DNA of 64,000 nt from Aliivibrio sp. (GTDB lineage: Bacteria; Pseudomonadota; Gammaproteobacteria; Enterobacterales; Vibrionaceae), in NCBI GenBank assembly GCA_016764915.1, contig JAESQY010000135.1, forward strand, positions 1 through 64,000, read 5' to 3'. Of this stretch, positions 48,802 through 59,328 are shown one piece after another. A program made the position numbers and the translations under genes. How positions within the stretch are numbered: position 1 is the first letter of the stretch; each line of letters starts with the position of its first letter. The notes beneath the pieces were generated by a model that saw nothing but the letters and a program-made list of their open reading frames with translations, was not told the DNA's origin and searched no databases.

Positions 48802-51800
48802 ATGCAAAAAAATAACATACTGACACTACCACTGCCGTCTAAGGTAGGGGATAACCGTTTTATTGGTAATTTATCGGGTGCTTCATTAGCGCTTGCTATT
48901 GCCGAATTGGCAGACAACAGCGATAGCCTCATTGTTGTTGCCGTTCCTGACGCACAAACTGCTTTCAGATTACAGCCTGAGATCGAGCAGTTTTCCAATA
49001 AGAGTGTCAGCCTGTTCCCGGATTGGGAAACCTTACCTTATGACAGTTTCTCACCGCATCAAGACATCATCTCTGACCGTTTAGCTCGGCTTTATCAGCT
49101 GCCGCAACAAAAAGAGGGCATTCTCTTAGCGCCAGTCAGCACTCTTTTACAGCGTCAATCGCCACAAGAGTTTCTGGTCAAACACGCACTGATGATAAAA
49201 ATCGGCGATCTGCTCTCTTTAGATAAACTGCGCTTACAACTTGAAAAATCAGGTTACCTGCACGTCGCTCAAGTTATGGGTCATGGCGAATACGCAAGCC
49301 GAGGATCCATCATTGACCTGTATCCGATGGGCAGCGAGCAACCTTACCGTATTGATTTCTTTGATGATGAGATAGACACCATTCGTCTTTTCGACCCTGA
49401 AAATCAAAGGACGATTGAAGATGTTAACGAAATCAATCTGCTGCCGGCACATGAATTCCCAACCAACGAAGAGGCCATCGAAGATTTTAGGATTCGTTGG
49501 CGACAACGTTTTGAAGCCCGCCGTGAACCTGAATCTGTCTACCAACAGATTAGTAAAGGAACTTGGCCTGCTGGTATCGAATATTGGCAGCCGCTGTTTT
49601 TTGATCACACTGAAACACTGTTTGATTATTTCCCGCAGCAAACACTGTTGGTTACCTATGGCGATCTGGAACAGGCGGCTGACACCTTTTTAGCCGATGC
49701 GAATCATCGTTATGAACAACGGAAAGTGGACCCACTACGCCCGCTTCTTCCACCTAATGAGTTATGGCTCTCTACCCATGACCTATTTGGTGCATTTAAA
49801 CAGCTGCCAAAAGTAAAACTCTCTCTTGAGAAAGAACCAACCAAAGCGGGTCGCTATAACCCGAGCATCTCAGCACTTCCTGAGATCTCCATTCATCATC
49901 AGGCCAAAGAGCCATTAGCTGATTTCCGAAAATTTCAAGAGAGCTATAGTGGAAAGATCATTCTTTCGGTTGAATCTGAAGGCCGCCGAGAAGCTCTACT
50001 CGAACTACTTTCACGCATAAAACTCAAGCCCACTACTCAGCCTTCGTTGCATGAGGCTGCGGCTTCAAAGCACAAAGTATCACTGATTATAGGTTCTGCC
50101 GATCGAGGATTCATTTTAGCTGAGCCGGATCTCTGCCTGATTTGTGAAAGTGACCTACTAGGTGAACGTGTTATTCAACGTCGTCGCCGAGACAATAAAA
50201 AAACAATCAATTCTGATACCATTCTACGTAATCTAGCCGAATTAAAACCAGGCCAACCCGTGGTGCATATTGATCATGGTATTGGTCGCTACACTGGGTT
50301 GCAAACCTTAGACGCTGGCGGAATGACCACTGAATATATGACGCTAGAGTATCAAGGTGGTTCTAAGCTTTATGTACCTGTTGCATCATTAAACCTTATC
50401 AGCCGATATTCTGGTGGCTCTGAAGACTCAGCACCACTGCACAAACTCGGTGGAGAAGCGTGGACCAAAGCACGAAAAAAGGCCGCGGAAAAAGTACGAG
50501 ATGTGGCTGCTGAACTACTGGATATTCACGCCAAACGCGCCGTTAAACCTGGGTTCAAATTCAAACTCGATCGTGAACAGTATGCCGATTTCACCAGTAC
50601 ATTCCCGTTTGAAGAAACCCATGATCAGGCATTGGCCATCAATACCGTTATCTCTGATATGTGTCAAGCCAGAGCGATGGATCGATTGGTATGTGGTGAT
50701 GTTGGCTTTGGTAAGACCGAAGTCGCCATGCGTGCCGCTTTTATCTGTACTGATAACAACAAGCAAGTGGCAATATTGGTTCCAACCACCTTACTGGCTC
50801 AGCAACATTTTGAAAATTTCCGTGACCGCTTTGCCAATTTACCGATTCGTGTTGAAGTACTCTCACGTTTTAAATCAGCCAAAGACCAAAAACTAATTTT
50901 AGCAGACTCTGCTGCGGGTAAAATAGACATCTTAATTGGCACTCATAAATTGCTTCAAGATACCATCAAATTCAGAGACTTAGGCCTATTGGTGGTTGAT
51001 GAAGAACACCGATTTGGGGTTCGCCAAAAAGAGAAAGTGAAAGCGATGCGCGCCGATGTTGATATTTTAACGTTAACCGCAACGCCTATCCCTAGAACCC
51101 TAAATATGGCGATGAGTGGCATGCGTGATCTTTCGATCATTGCTACCCCTCCAGCAAGACGTTTAGCAATAAAAACCTTTGTTCGCGAAAGTGATGACAC
51201 CGTAACGAGAGAAGCCATACTGCGTGAAATTATGCGTGGCGGTCAAGTCTACTTCTTACACAACAACGTCGATTCTATTGAAAAAACAGCGGAAGAGTTA
51301 GCCAAATTAGTTCCAGAAGCTCGCATTACCGTCGCCCACGGTCAGATGAGAGAGCGTGAACTTGAACGCATCATGTCTGATTTTTATCATCAGCGTTTTA
51401 ACGTGCTTGTTTGTACCACCATCATCGAAACCGGTATCGATGTGCCTACAGCCAATACCATTATCATGGATCGTGCGGATAACCTTGGTTTGGCTCAATT
51501 GCATCAGCTGCGTGGCCGTGTGGGTCGTTCTCACCACCAAGCTTACGCCTATTTATTAACACCGCACCCGAAGCGCCTCTCAAAAGATGCCGCTAAACGC
51601 CTTGAAGCCATTGCCTCACTCGAAGATCTTGGTGCAGGCTTTACCTTAGCCACTCACGATTTAGAAATACGTGGTGCAGGTGAGCTATTAGGTGATGGTC
51701 AAAGTGGCCAAATTCAATCGGTTGGTTTCTCATTGTACATGGAGATGTTAGAACAAGCTGTTGAAGCCCTTAAACAAGGAAAAGAGCCCTCTTTAGATGA

Positions 51801-52257
51801 ACTTCTTAGAGAGCAAACTGAAGTTGAACTCAGGTTGCCTGCGCTATTGCCTGAAGAGTTCATTCCGGACATTAATACCAGACTCTCTCTATACAAGCGT
51901 ATTGCGAGTGTGCAGAGTGAAACCGAAATCCACGAGCTCAAAGTTGAGTTAATCGATAGATTCGGTCTGTTACCGGAAGCGGCGCAAAACTTATTAACCC
52001 TTGCCCAACTAAAACTGGACGCGGCGAACATAAAAATCCGAAAAATTGAAGCAGGTGAAAAAGGCGGATATATTCAATTTGAACCTAACTCTGACATAAA
52101 CCCAGGATTTTTGGTTAGTCTGTTACAATCTACGCCGCCACAATTTGGTCTCGATGGACCAACAAAACTCAAATTTATGAAAAACTTGAGTGATAACAAA
52201 GATAGAATTAAGTTTGTTAGCGGCCTACTCGCTCAATTTAATGACAATAGAATTTAA
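48802..52257 (+). CDS. mfd: Transcription-repair coupling factor Mfd
   Basis: 1151-residue DNA translocase that removes stalled RNA polymerase and recruits UvrA. UvrB-like N-terminal domains 1-3 (LFPDWETLPYDSFSPHQDIISDRL, MGHGEYASRGSIIDLYP), the RNA polymerase-interacting domain (KPGQPVVHIDHGIGRYTGL), RecG-like translocase with Walker A CGDVGFGKTEVA, DEEH box VVDEEHRFGVRQ, TATPIPRTL and the TRG motif, then the C-terminal autoinhibitory domain. Normal length. Confidence 0.97.
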   Translation: MQKNNILTLPLPSKVGDNRFIGNLSGASLALAIAELADNSDSLIVVAVPDAQTAFRLQPEIEQFSNKSVSLFPDWETLPYDSFSPHQDIISDRLARLYQLPQQKEGILLAPVSTLLQRQSPQEFLVKHALMIKIGDLLSLDKLRLQLEKSGYLHVAQVMGHGEYASRGSIIDLYPMGSEQPYRIDFFDDEIDTIRLFDPENQRTIEDVNEINLLPAHEFPTNEEAIEDFRIRWRQRFEARREPESVYQQISKGTWPAGIEYWQPLFFDHTETLFDYFPQQTLLVTYGDLEQAADTFLADANHRYEQRKVDPLRPLLPPNELWLSTHDLFGAFKQLPKVKLSLEKEPTKAGRYNPSISALPEISIHHQAKEPLADFRKFQESYSGKIILSVESEGRREALLELLSRIKLKPTTQPSLHEAAASKHKVSLIIGSADRGFILAEPDLCLICESDLLGERVIQRRRRDNKKTINSDTILRNLAELKPGQPVVHIDHGIGRYTGLQTLDAGGMTTEYMTLEYQGGSKLYVPVASLNLISRYSGGSEDSAPLHKLGGEAWTKARKKAAEKVRDVAAELLDIHAKRAVKPGFKFKLDREQYADFTSTFPFEETHDQALAINTVISDMCQARAMDRLVCGDVGFGKTEVAMRAAFICTDNNKQVAILVPTTLLAQQHFENFRDRFANLPIRVEVLSRFKSAKDQKLILADSAAGKIDILIGTHKLLQDTIKFRDLGLLVVDEEHRFGVRQKEKVKAMRADVDILTLTATPIPRTLNMAMSGMRDLSIIATPPARRLAIKTFVRESDDTVTREAILREIMRGGQVYFLHNNVDSIEKTAEELAKLVPEARITVAHGQMRERELERIMSDFYHQRFNVLVCTTIIETGIDVPTANTIIMDRADNLGLAQLHQLRGRVGRSHHQAYAYLLTPHPKRLSKDAAKRLEAIASLEDLGAGFTLATHDLEIRGAGELLGDGQSGQIQSVGFSLYMEMLEQAVEALKQGKEPSLDELLREQTEVELRLPALLPEEFIPDINTRLSLYKRIASVQSETEIHELKVELIDRFGLLPEAAQNLLTLAQLKLDAANIKIRKIEAGEKGGYIQFEPNSDINPGFLVSLLQSTPPQFGLDGPTKLKFMKNLSDNKDRIKFVSGLLAQFNDNRI

Positions 52258-52284
52258 TACACCATCGCTTTTGCGGAGCTAAAT

Positions 52285-53133
52285 GTGAAAAAACTGATTT
52301 ACCTTTTACTGCTGACCGTTAGTATGCCCTCTTTTGCTCGTCAATTTGATATTGAGGTGATCATCTTTAAAAGGGATTTAAATCCTGAAACGATGATGGA
52401 ACAGTGGCCTAAAATCCTCGATCCCATTAATTTGGATCGCGCTATTTCATACCGTAATAACCAAATGATGATACGAAATCATGCCACTCTACTGCCTCGC
52501 TCAGAATATCAGTTGACAGCTCAGTATGAAAAACTCAAAAAGCACGCTGCCTTCAAGCCCATGATTCATGTGGCATGGCGTCAAGGCGATCAAGGTCGCT
52601 CAACCGCCCCTATTTTTCACATTGTGGCAGGACGAGACTTCTCAGAAAAGTACCTAGCTGATGGACGTTCAAAAGCCGAAGTGGCACGCGAGCAAGCTGA
52701 AGCCATCGTTGAACTTACACCGAACGATGAGATCGCTTTTGACGAGAAGAGTGCCGATGCTCCTCTGTATGAATTAGATGGCCGTTTACAGGTTTACGTT
52801 CAACACTATCTGTTTATCGAGACTCAACTTGATATTAAAAAGCCAGGTCAACGTAAAATAATGGTCGAAGCCGAACCCATTGAGATTACACAGCCCAAAC
52901 CAATCAACTCTGCAGCTTCAACTATTATTGACCCGTTCAGCAACTTATTAAATACGCCTCAAAATGGCGTTCAAATAGGTCATTTGGAAGAGATAAAACC
53001 CATTTTTAAAATAGAGAAGTATCTAAATACCTATCGTATGTCGCAAAAAAGAAAGATGCGCAGCAGCGAAACACACTACTTAGATCACCCACTATTGGGC
53101 ATTATTATTCAAGTAAGAAAAGTGGCTCAGTAA
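52285..53133 (+). CDS. csiV: Periplasmic peptidoglycan-binding protein CsiV
   Basis: 282 residues with a signal peptide (KKLIYLLLLTVSMPSFA, cleavage before RQFDIEVI). The mature start RQFDIEVIIFKRDLNPETMMEQWP and the HYLFIETQLDI and YLDHPLLGIIIQVRKV end are typical of CsiV, a Vibrio protein needed for D-amino-acid tolerance and PBP1A activation through LpoA. The start is GTG with GCGGAG upstream (an ATG two bases earlier is out of frame). It sits after mfd as in V. cholerae; followed by a terminator. Confidence 0.9.
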   Translation: MKKLIYLLLLTVSMPSFARQFDIEVIIFKRDLNPETMMEQWPKILDPINLDRAISYRNNQMMIRNHATLLPRSEYQLTAQYEKLKKHAAFKPMIHVAWRQGDQGRSTAPIFHIVAGRDFSEKYLADGRSKAEVAREQAEAIVELTPNDEIAFDEKSADAPLYELDGRLQVYVQHYLFIETQLDIKKPGQRKIMVEAEPIEITQPKPINSAASTIIDPFSNLLNTPQNGVQIGHLEEIKPIFKIEKYLNTYRMSQKRKMRSSETHYLDHPLLGIIIQVRKVAQ

Positions 53134-53162
53134 ATAGGTCAGTTGTCGTCAACTGTTCAAAT

Positions 53163-53196
53163 AAAAGCCTCGTTTGACAGGGCTTTTCAGTTTTTC
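53163..53196 (+). terminator. Rho-independent terminator after csiV
   Basis: AAAAGCC / GGCTTTT with an 11-base loop, then CAGTTTTTC on the plus strand. Confidence 0.75.
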
Positions 53197-53286
53197 AACG
53201 TAATTAGCGCAATTATCTCGTCATTCAATTGACTTTTCTGTGCTAACTATTACGATTTCATTTTTACAGCAAAGTGGTACATCATT

Positions 53287-53724
53287 ATGTCTGAGAATCA
53301 AACAGAAGAAACAATCGAAATTAGCCTTGATCAAGCATCTCCAGAACTACTTAAGGTTATCGAGTTCGAGGAAGTGCCTCAGGAAATGTTGCAAATGCTT
53401 CTCTCTGTCCATGAAGTTGCTGAAGCCGCAGTAAGAGAGTCGTGGGATGACATGCCAGCAAGTGCTCAAAAAGTACTGGATAACTTTGAACAATTCCATG
53501 CACTGGTATCACTAAGCCAAAGCTACGCAGGCGTTGACTTTATGTCAGAATTTGAAAACGTCCAGCTACCTGACGATTTAAGCGATGAAGAAAAAGAGGA
53601 GCGTCGCTCTGTAATGCTTGACCAAGTGCTTCATAACTGTGTAAAAGACATCACTAAACAACTAAAAGTTGCTCGCCGTAAACCTGGCTTGAAACGTGAG
53701 TTCAACGAAATATTCAAAAAATAA
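53287..53724 (+). CDS. DUF3069 protein
   Basis: 145-residue, acidic, mostly helical cytoplasmic protein with no membrane segment (LSDEEKEERRSVMLDQVLHNCVKDITKQLKVARRKPGLKREF at the end). I recognise it as the Vibrionaceae DUF3069 family; function unknown. It precedes the DUF2960 gene by ~70 bases. Confidence 0.82.
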   Translation: MSENQTEETIEISLDQASPELLKVIEFEEVPQEMLQMLLSVHEVAEAAVRESWDDMPASAQKVLDNFEQFHALVSLSQSYAGVDFMSEFENVQLPDDLSDEEKEERRSVMLDQVLHNCVKDITKQLKVARRKPGLKREFNEIFKK

Positions 53725-53796
53725 ATTCGTTAACTACCTTCGGCACTCTGGATGCACCATAGAGTGTCGAACATTCCCTTCAATATTGAGAACCCT

Positions 53797-54045
53797 ATGG
53801 CTCGCAAAGTTCGTTACACCTATAAAGGCAAAACCAAAGAAATTTTATTTTCATTTAGAGCATTTGTTGGCCCACATGAAGCGGCAGCGGCTGAAGAGGG
53901 TGTTGATATTTCTGGTTACCACTCGATGCTGACACAAGTAGAGATGGCATCCACTAGCTTAAAAGCAGTGAAAGACTTCCGTCATAATTACTTTGCCAAA
54001 TTAGGCTTTGATGACATCGGTTTTGTGAAAGAAGAGAAAAAATAA
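53797..54045 (+). CDS. DUF2960 protein
   Basis: 82 residues starting MARKVRYTYKGKTKEILFSF and ending in a lysine/glutamate-rich tail, the DUF2960 family of Vibrionaceae; function unknown. Small basic-acidic cytoplasmic protein. The 72-base gap to the DUF3069 gene contains a stem (CGGCACTCT / AGAGTGTCG, 53738-53766) without a T-run. It is convergent with viaA seven bases later. Confidence 0.82.
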   Translation: MARKVRYTYKGKTKEILFSFRAFVGPHEAAAAEEGVDISGYHSMLTQVEMASTSLKAVKDFRHNYFAKLGFDDIGFVKEEKK

Positions 54046-54052
54046 GCTCGCA

Positions 54053-55498
54053 CTATTTTAACAAACGTTGCAGCATTGAAGGGTGGTATGGCCAAATATG
54101 ATCAAATATGGCCATCACTTCCGGATTACCAAATTTCGACATGGTTGCAGCATGAAATCGATTTTTATTCTGTTTAATCAACTCGACATCTTGTAAGAGC
54201 TCTGTCGAGGGCTTGGAAGCAATAAAATCTGAAATCACCAATAGATCTGCATTATTGTACTTTTCCGTTTTCATTAAATCGATGGCACTTTGTAATGCAG
54301 GCTCCAGATCTGTGCCGCCATGAAAAGAGTAAGCAAGGAAGTCACTCACCTCTCTCAGTCCATTTTGTTTAGTCAGTTCGTAAGTAATCTGTTCAGTTGA
54401 GAACATAATGACATAACACTCTCTCTGATTTGCCATTGCAATCTGCATCAGTCCATAAGCAAGCGCTTTAGCACACTGCTCTGCAAAACCTTTCATTGAA
54501 CCCGAACCATCAATGCAGATAATAAACGGCCCCTGTTGTTGCTCTGAGTCTCCTGACAGTGGCTTTTTCACTTTAATCTTATTCAGCTTCCTTTGTACTC
54601 CTTTACTTTGATAACTCAGTAGGCGTTTATCGATTAGGTGTTTATAAAAAACAACTTCGAGTTCAGGATACGTTAAAAACAGAACTTCATTTGGTAACAT
54701 TCGATTAAGATCGTCACTCTCGTGTATACCTACAATGTCTCCAGTAACACTGCTGCAACTCTGCTCGCTTAATAGCAACTCTTCAACCATCACCTGATTA
54801 TTACTTTCACTCTCATTCTGTTCAATCGCCATTCGGCCAAGTTGATCCGCTATTTGTTGCAGTTTGCTGTTTTTTTGTAAAAATTGGGCGTGACTTTTAA
54901 GCAATTTTATATCGGTTTTAGTGAGCTTAGCTTGCGACATATTCCAAATACGTCCCGCCGAGTTTGGTTGTGGTTCAGTGCTAATATTTTCTATTGCCTG
55001 CATGGTCTCAATCTGTTGATACAACTGTATTAATAACTGCTCTTTATCCGCATTTAATACTTCAATTTGAATCAACTTAATGCTCTGCTGTAGATGTTCA
55101 AACCACTGCTCGCAAAAATAGAAAGCAAACATAGGATTGGTGAGCGCATCAGGCTGCTCGACTAATTGATTGGCTCGAGGGTAAAAACTTGACTTACTCT
55201 CAAGGGTCCGTAAAAGCGAATATATTTGTTGATTAAACGTATCCTTACTCCAATCACAAGTCTGTTGATACAGTGTGATTTCTTGTTGAATGCTAGGTAG
55301 ATCGCTAGCCATTCGCATTTTTCGCTTAACCGTTTTCTCCCAATGCGATAACTGATCTTTTAACGATAACGTCAGATCAGGGTTAGACTCTAAAAAACCA
55401 GTAATTTGTGGCATAGAGAGAATATCCGACATGACAGACTCAATAATACCTGAGTCTGCAATGGCCATAATCAGTTCAAGCTCTTCTCCGCCTAGCAT
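54053..55498 (-). CDS. viaA: VWA-domain chaperone partner ViaA
   Basis: 481 residues: a helical N-terminal region and a C-terminal von Willebrand A domain with the MIDAS motif (CIDGSGSMKGFAEQCAKALA), GGTDLEPAL and DLLVISDF. ViaA works with the MoxR-type AAA+ ATPase RavA, affecting respiratory complex assembly and aminoglycoside sensitivity in E. coli. 12 bases after ravA in the same transcript. Confidence 0.94.
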   Translation of the reverse strand: MLGGEELELIMAIADSGIIESVMSDILSMPQITGFLESNPDLTLSLKDQLSHWEKTVKRKMRMASDLPSIQQEITLYQQTCDWSKDTFNQQIYSLLRTLESKSSFYPRANQLVEQPDALTNPMFAFYFCEQWFEHLQQSIKLIQIEVLNADKEQLLIQLYQQIETMQAIENISTEPQPNSAGRIWNMSQAKLTKTDIKLLKSHAQFLQKNSKLQQIADQLGRMAIEQNESESNNQVMVEELLLSEQSCSSVTGDIVGIHESDDLNRMLPNEVLFLTYPELEVVFYKHLIDKRLLSYQSKGVQRKLNKIKVKKPLSGDSEQQQGPFIICIDGSGSMKGFAEQCAKALAYGLMQIAMANQRECYVIMFSTEQITYELTKQNGLREVSDFLAYSFHGGTDLEPALQSAIDLMKTEKYNNADLLVISDFIASKPSTELLQDVELIKQNKNRFHAATMSKFGNPEVMAIFDHIWPYHPSMLQRLLK

Positions 55499-55510
55499 AG
55501 ATAAAACCCG

Positions 55511-57151
55511 TTACCCATAATAATTGGTCAAACTTATTACTCGAGTAGAAATCAATTGAATGTATTTTCGGCCACTCTCTACTTTCGTTCTCAATTGCTG
55601 AATGCTATTTTCAATCAATTTTGCTAACTCCATATCAATAAAATTATGCGGCAAGCTGTGTTGAAAAGCGCTTTTAGACTGCATTAAATCTTGCTCAACT
55701 GATTTTAGTTCGGTGAGTGCATTATCCGCAATCTCTGTCCAGTGGCTGATGTTGCTTTGGCTTGGATTATTAATACCACTGATACCAACACTTAATGAAC
55801 GATTGGCTGAATCTTTTACTTTCAACTCCCCTTGAATGCTCAGATCAAACTGTAACGTACAGAGGTCTAAGTTCTCATTCTCATAACCGTGTAGCTCAAA
55901 CGTACCAATCGTCATTTTCTTTTCCAACTCATCCACATTTACATAGAGCCAATAACGCCGATTGGACTCAACGCCTTGTCGAGCAACTTGTCCATCTAAA
56001 ATAATAAGCCGCACGAGATCGTTTGAGTGACCGACCGAGAATCTTTTGGCGGATTGCAGATCCAAATTCAGCAGATCTTTACGTCCGAATCGACTCTTCT
56101 CGTTCCGCTCCACATGGACACGAATTGCAAGAGAATTGACCATATCACGCTCAATGCACTGCATGCTCTCCGTAGCAGCCTCAATGTTGCTATCAATCTT
56201 CTCTTGATCAAAAGCCGACTGCTGAGCAAATCTTGCCACAATAGCCCTGACTGACTCTCTAGAGTCAGGCGTATTCCAAATACAATCTTGCAGCAAGAGA
56301 ATATCAAGCGGTGTTATCTGATCTCGACCATTAAAGAACGCACTCGCTTTAAGCAACTTTACCGATTTTTTCCAGCGTCTATCAGAAATATACCCCTCAG
56401 TAGGATCATTCAACGCCGCGCTCTCACTCTCGACCATCTCTTTTAGTTTATACAGCTTTTCAAATATCTCATTGGGCAGTGGAATACGATCTAGCTCATT
56501 TTGCCATTGATGATATTCGCTATCAGTAATGGCCAAACCTACGGGTATTTCGGTCTCTTGGCTGGATCCTGTCGTTAACATCGCCCTGAAATTATTTTTA
56601 TTCTGAATTCGATTAACAAACACTCGTACTAACATTCGATCATAAAGAGCATCCAGTCCACTATCAGGATCAGGTAACTCATTGGAGGCCGAAATCAACA
56701 ACCGCATTGGAACTTGTACGTTCTCACTGCCATTTTTAAAGGTTTTTTCATTCACTACCGTTAATAGCGTATTTAAAATGGCAGGTCCAGCTTTCCAAAT
56801 CTCATCCAAAAAAACCACTTGTGATGCAGGCAGGTAGCCATCAATCAAACGAACATACCGACCATTATCTTTAAGCTCTCGAATAGATAAAGGGCCAAAC
56901 ACCTCCTCTGGCGTAGAGAAGCGGGTCATTAAATACTCAAAATAGCTGCTACTATCAAATGCTTTAATTAATCGTTTGGCGATCATGCTTTTTGCAATAC
57001 CTGGAGGGCCGAGTAAAAAAACACTTTCGCCACTAAGCGCTGCCAAAAGGCAGAGTTTCATCGTATCTTCACGCTCAAACACACCATCTGAAAGTGCCGT
57101 AATTAATTTATCGACTCTCTCTGCCAGCAGTGCGGGGGAAGTTGCATTCAT
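55511..57151 (-). CDS. ravA: MoxR-family AAA+ ATPase RavA
   Basis: 546-residue hexameric ATPase. Walker A LLGPPGIAKSMIAKRL, Walker B QVVFLDEIWKAGPAILN, sensor 1 SASNELP and sensor 2 region SDRRWKKSVKLLKASAFFNGRD. The C-terminal beta-rich LARA/triple-helical part is longer than the E. coli protein (498). Acts as MoxR chaperone with ViaA. Starts a two-gene operon ravA-viaA. Confidence 0.94.
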   Translation of the reverse strand: MNATSPALLAERVDKLITALSDGVFEREDTMKLCLLAALSGESVFLLGPPGIAKSMIAKRLIKAFDSSSYFEYLMTRFSTPEEVFGPLSIRELKDNGRYVRLIDGYLPASQVVFLDEIWKAGPAILNTLLTVVNEKTFKNGSENVQVPMRLLISASNELPDPDSGLDALYDRMLVRVFVNRIQNKNNFRAMLTTGSSQETEIPVGLAITDSEYHQWQNELDRIPLPNEIFEKLYKLKEMVESESAALNDPTEGYISDRRWKKSVKLLKASAFFNGRDQITPLDILLLQDCIWNTPDSRESVRAIVARFAQQSAFDQEKIDSNIEAATESMQCIERDMVNSLAIRVHVERNEKSRFGRKDLLNLDLQSAKRFSVGHSNDLVRLIILDGQVARQGVESNRRYWLYVNVDELEKKMTIGTFELHGYENENLDLCTLQFDLSIQGELKVKDSANRSLSVGISGINNPSQSNISHWTEIADNALTELKSVEQDLMQSKSAFQHSLPHNFIDMELAKLIENSIQQLRTKVESGRKYIQLISTRVISLTNYYG

Positions 57152-57316
57152 CGGTTCTCCTTACAAAACAATTAGAATAATCTATGGTGATAAAGGTTAA
57201 TTTCTCATGTTGTGTGATCAAAATCATGAACTTTAAGTGTATGGAAACTTTGTTCTCATAAATAAGCTATTAATAGTAGCTTAAGATTCAATACTATTAA
57301 AATCACAGGTTTATCA

Positions 57317-58186
57317 ATGGATGTATTTAACTGCACTTTACTCTTTCACAGTGTTGCTAAATTTAAAAGTATGTCAAAAGCGGCTGAGCATCATTCTCTG
57401 AGCCCCTCCGCTGTAACTAAAAGAATCGCCTGGCTTGAGGATAAACTCTCTGTACAACTCTTTGTCAGAACCACAAGACAGCTTGCAATGACTGAAGCTG
57501 GTGAGCAATATTACGCAAGAACCTTCGAGCTTAGCCAGCAGTGGCAATCCGTGATCGATGAAACTGCCGGTTCTGGAAAAAAAAGCAAAGGTAGATTGAG
57601 AATTGCCGCTCCACAGCCTTTAACCAATCGCGTTTTAGCTCAAGTCTGCTGTGACTTTCAAAAAGTGTACCCTAACATCTCTATCGAACTGGAAGTTGCT
57701 CATTTTCAAGATCTTCCTCTCTCACATGCTGATATAAGCATTTGTGCCGAGATCGATGGATTTAATTCCAGCAGTTACATCGGTCGAAAAGCGTTCAATA
57801 TGCATTACCGTCTGTACGCTTCTCCTCTTTATTTACAAAACAATGCCGCCATCAATTCACTGGACAATTTACCTGATCATAACTGCCTCTATTACGGTTT
57901 AGAGAAGAGGGTTACCTGGCACTTTGATTCAAAAACCATTCACGTATCCGGTAATTTACGAACCAATAATACCGAAGTACTCATCACGGCAGCGGTACTG
58001 GGACAAGGCATTGCTTACCTACCAAATGAGTTAGTCTCTGAAGAAATCGCATCCAAAAAGCTGCTGCCTATATTAGATGAGCATCATGGTGAAGTGATCG
58101 GCACATTCATCTATTACGCTAAACAAGATTTTCTGCCTGAAAAGATCAAACTATTTATCGACTTCTTTAAAAAATCAGTTGCTTGA
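57317..58186 (+). CDS. LysR-family transcriptional regulator
   Basis: 289 residues: N-terminal helix-turn-helix (SMSKAAEHHSLSPSAVTKRIAWLEDKLSVQLFVRTTRQLAMTEAGE) and a C-terminal type 2 periplasmic-binding-like effector domain (GRLRIAAPQPLTNRVLAQVCCDFQKVYPNISIELEV). It stands 68 bases before ltaE-like threonine aldolase on the same strand, so it may regulate that gene or be co-transcribed. Divergent from ravA. Ligand unknown. Confidence 0.9.
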   Translation: MDVFNCTLLFHSVAKFKSMSKAAEHHSLSPSAVTKRIAWLEDKLSVQLFVRTTRQLAMTEAGEQYYARTFELSQQWQSVIDETAGSGKKSKGRLRIAAPQPLTNRVLAQVCCDFQKVYPNISIELEVAHFQDLPLSHADISICAEIDGFNSSSYIGRKAFNMHYRLYASPLYLQNNAAINSLDNLPDHNCLYYGLEKRVTWHFDSKTIHVSGNLRTNNTEVLITAAVLGQGIAYLPNELVSEEIASKKLLPILDEHHGEVIGTFIYYAKQDFLPEKIKLFIDFFKKSVA

Positions 58187-58254
58187 TGTTGCTCTTCTTG
58201 TTATTAATTTTATAAATAACTTATTCATCTCTATATTTCATACAAGGATCCTGC

Positions 58255-59262
58255 ATGATTGACTTTCGCTCCGATACCGTAACAAGACCCAACCAAAAAA
58301 TGCGCACCGTCATGGCTAACGCAGAGGTAGGAGATGATGTTTATGGCGACGACCCTACTGTTAATGATTTGGAGTCTTGGTCTGCAAACGAATATGGTTT
58401 TGAGGCTGCACTCTTTGTCACATCAGGTACACAAGCTAATTTACTTGGTTTAATGGCTCATTGTGAACGTGGTGATGAATATCTATGTGGACAAAGTGCT
58501 CATAATTATCGTTTCGAAGCGGGAGGCGCTGCGGTCTTAGGCTCTATTCAACCTCAACCCATTGAAAACAATCCAGATGGCACGTTATGTTTTGACAAAT
58601 TACAAGCCGCAATCAAACCGGATGATTCTCATTTTGCACACACTACATTGCTTAGCTTAGAAAATACGATCAATGGCAAAGTGCTCCCTCTGGCTTATCT
58701 AGCTCAAGCGCGTGAGTTTGTGAATAAAAACGGCCTGCAACTTCACTTAGATGGTGCTCGTGTCTTTAATGCTGCTGCTGCGCTAAATATTGAAGTGAGA
58801 GAGATAGGACAATACTTTGACTCGATAACCATCTGCTTATCGAAGGGTTTAGGTGCGCCAGTAGGTTCACTACTGCTTGGTAGCAAGGCCTTCATCAACA
58901 AAGCACATCGAATTCGCAAAATGTTAGGTGGCGGAATGCGTCAAGCGGGCATTTTAGCGGCCGCTGGAAAACTGGCATTAATGGAAAATGTTGAACAGTT
59001 AAAAGTCGACCACCAAAATGCACAATTATTGGCGGTTGAACTGTCAAAACTAGAAGGATTTTCAGTAAAACCAGAACACGTGCAAACGAACATTGTGTTT
59101 GCAAAGCTATCTGAAAACGTCGACATTAAAGCGATTGCGGCTCAACTGTTACAAGATGAGATCATCATCTCTAGCGGTAACCCGGCTCGATTCGTTACCC
59201 ACAGAGATATCTCTCGCGACGATATTTTACTGTTCATTGAAAAGTTAAAAAGTGTGCTGTAG
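58255..59262 (+). CDS. ltaE: Low-specificity L-threonine aldolase
   Basis: 335-residue PLP-dependent enzyme that splits threonine or allo-threonine to glycine and acetaldehyde. Begins MIDFRSDTVTRPNQKMR; VGDDVYGDDPTVNDLE, the PLP lysine in ICLSKGLGAPVGSLL, MLGGGMRQAGILAAAG and the C-terminal FVTHRDISRDDI follow. Family length. AAGGATC precedes the ATG. An inverted repeat lies downstream (59279-59315). Confidence 0.94.
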   Translation: MIDFRSDTVTRPNQKMRTVMANAEVGDDVYGDDPTVNDLESWSANEYGFEAALFVTSGTQANLLGLMAHCERGDEYLCGQSAHNYRFEAGGAAVLGSIQPQPIENNPDGTLCFDKLQAAIKPDDSHFAHTTLLSLENTINGKVLPLAYLAQAREFVNKNGLQLHLDGARVFNAAAALNIEVREIGQYFDSITICLSKGLGAPVGSLLLGSKAFINKAHRIRKMLGGGMRQAGILAAAGKLALMENVEQLKVDHQNAQLLAVELSKLEGFSVKPEHVQTNIVFAKLSENVDIKAIAAQLLQDEIIISSGNPARFVTHRDISRDDILLFIEKLKSVL

Positions 59263-59278
59263 TTAAATAAGTCCTGCT

Positions 59279-59315
59279 CTATCTGCCATCTAAGTAAAAA
59301 CTGAATAGCAGATAG
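59279..59315. terminator. Inverted repeat between convergent ltaE and HAD genes
   Basis: CTATCTGC (59279-59286) and GCAGATAG (59308-59315) form an 8-bp stem with a 21-base loop. No T-run; weak terminator candidate. Confidence 0.35.
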
Positions 59316-59328
59316 TAAATGTGCCTAT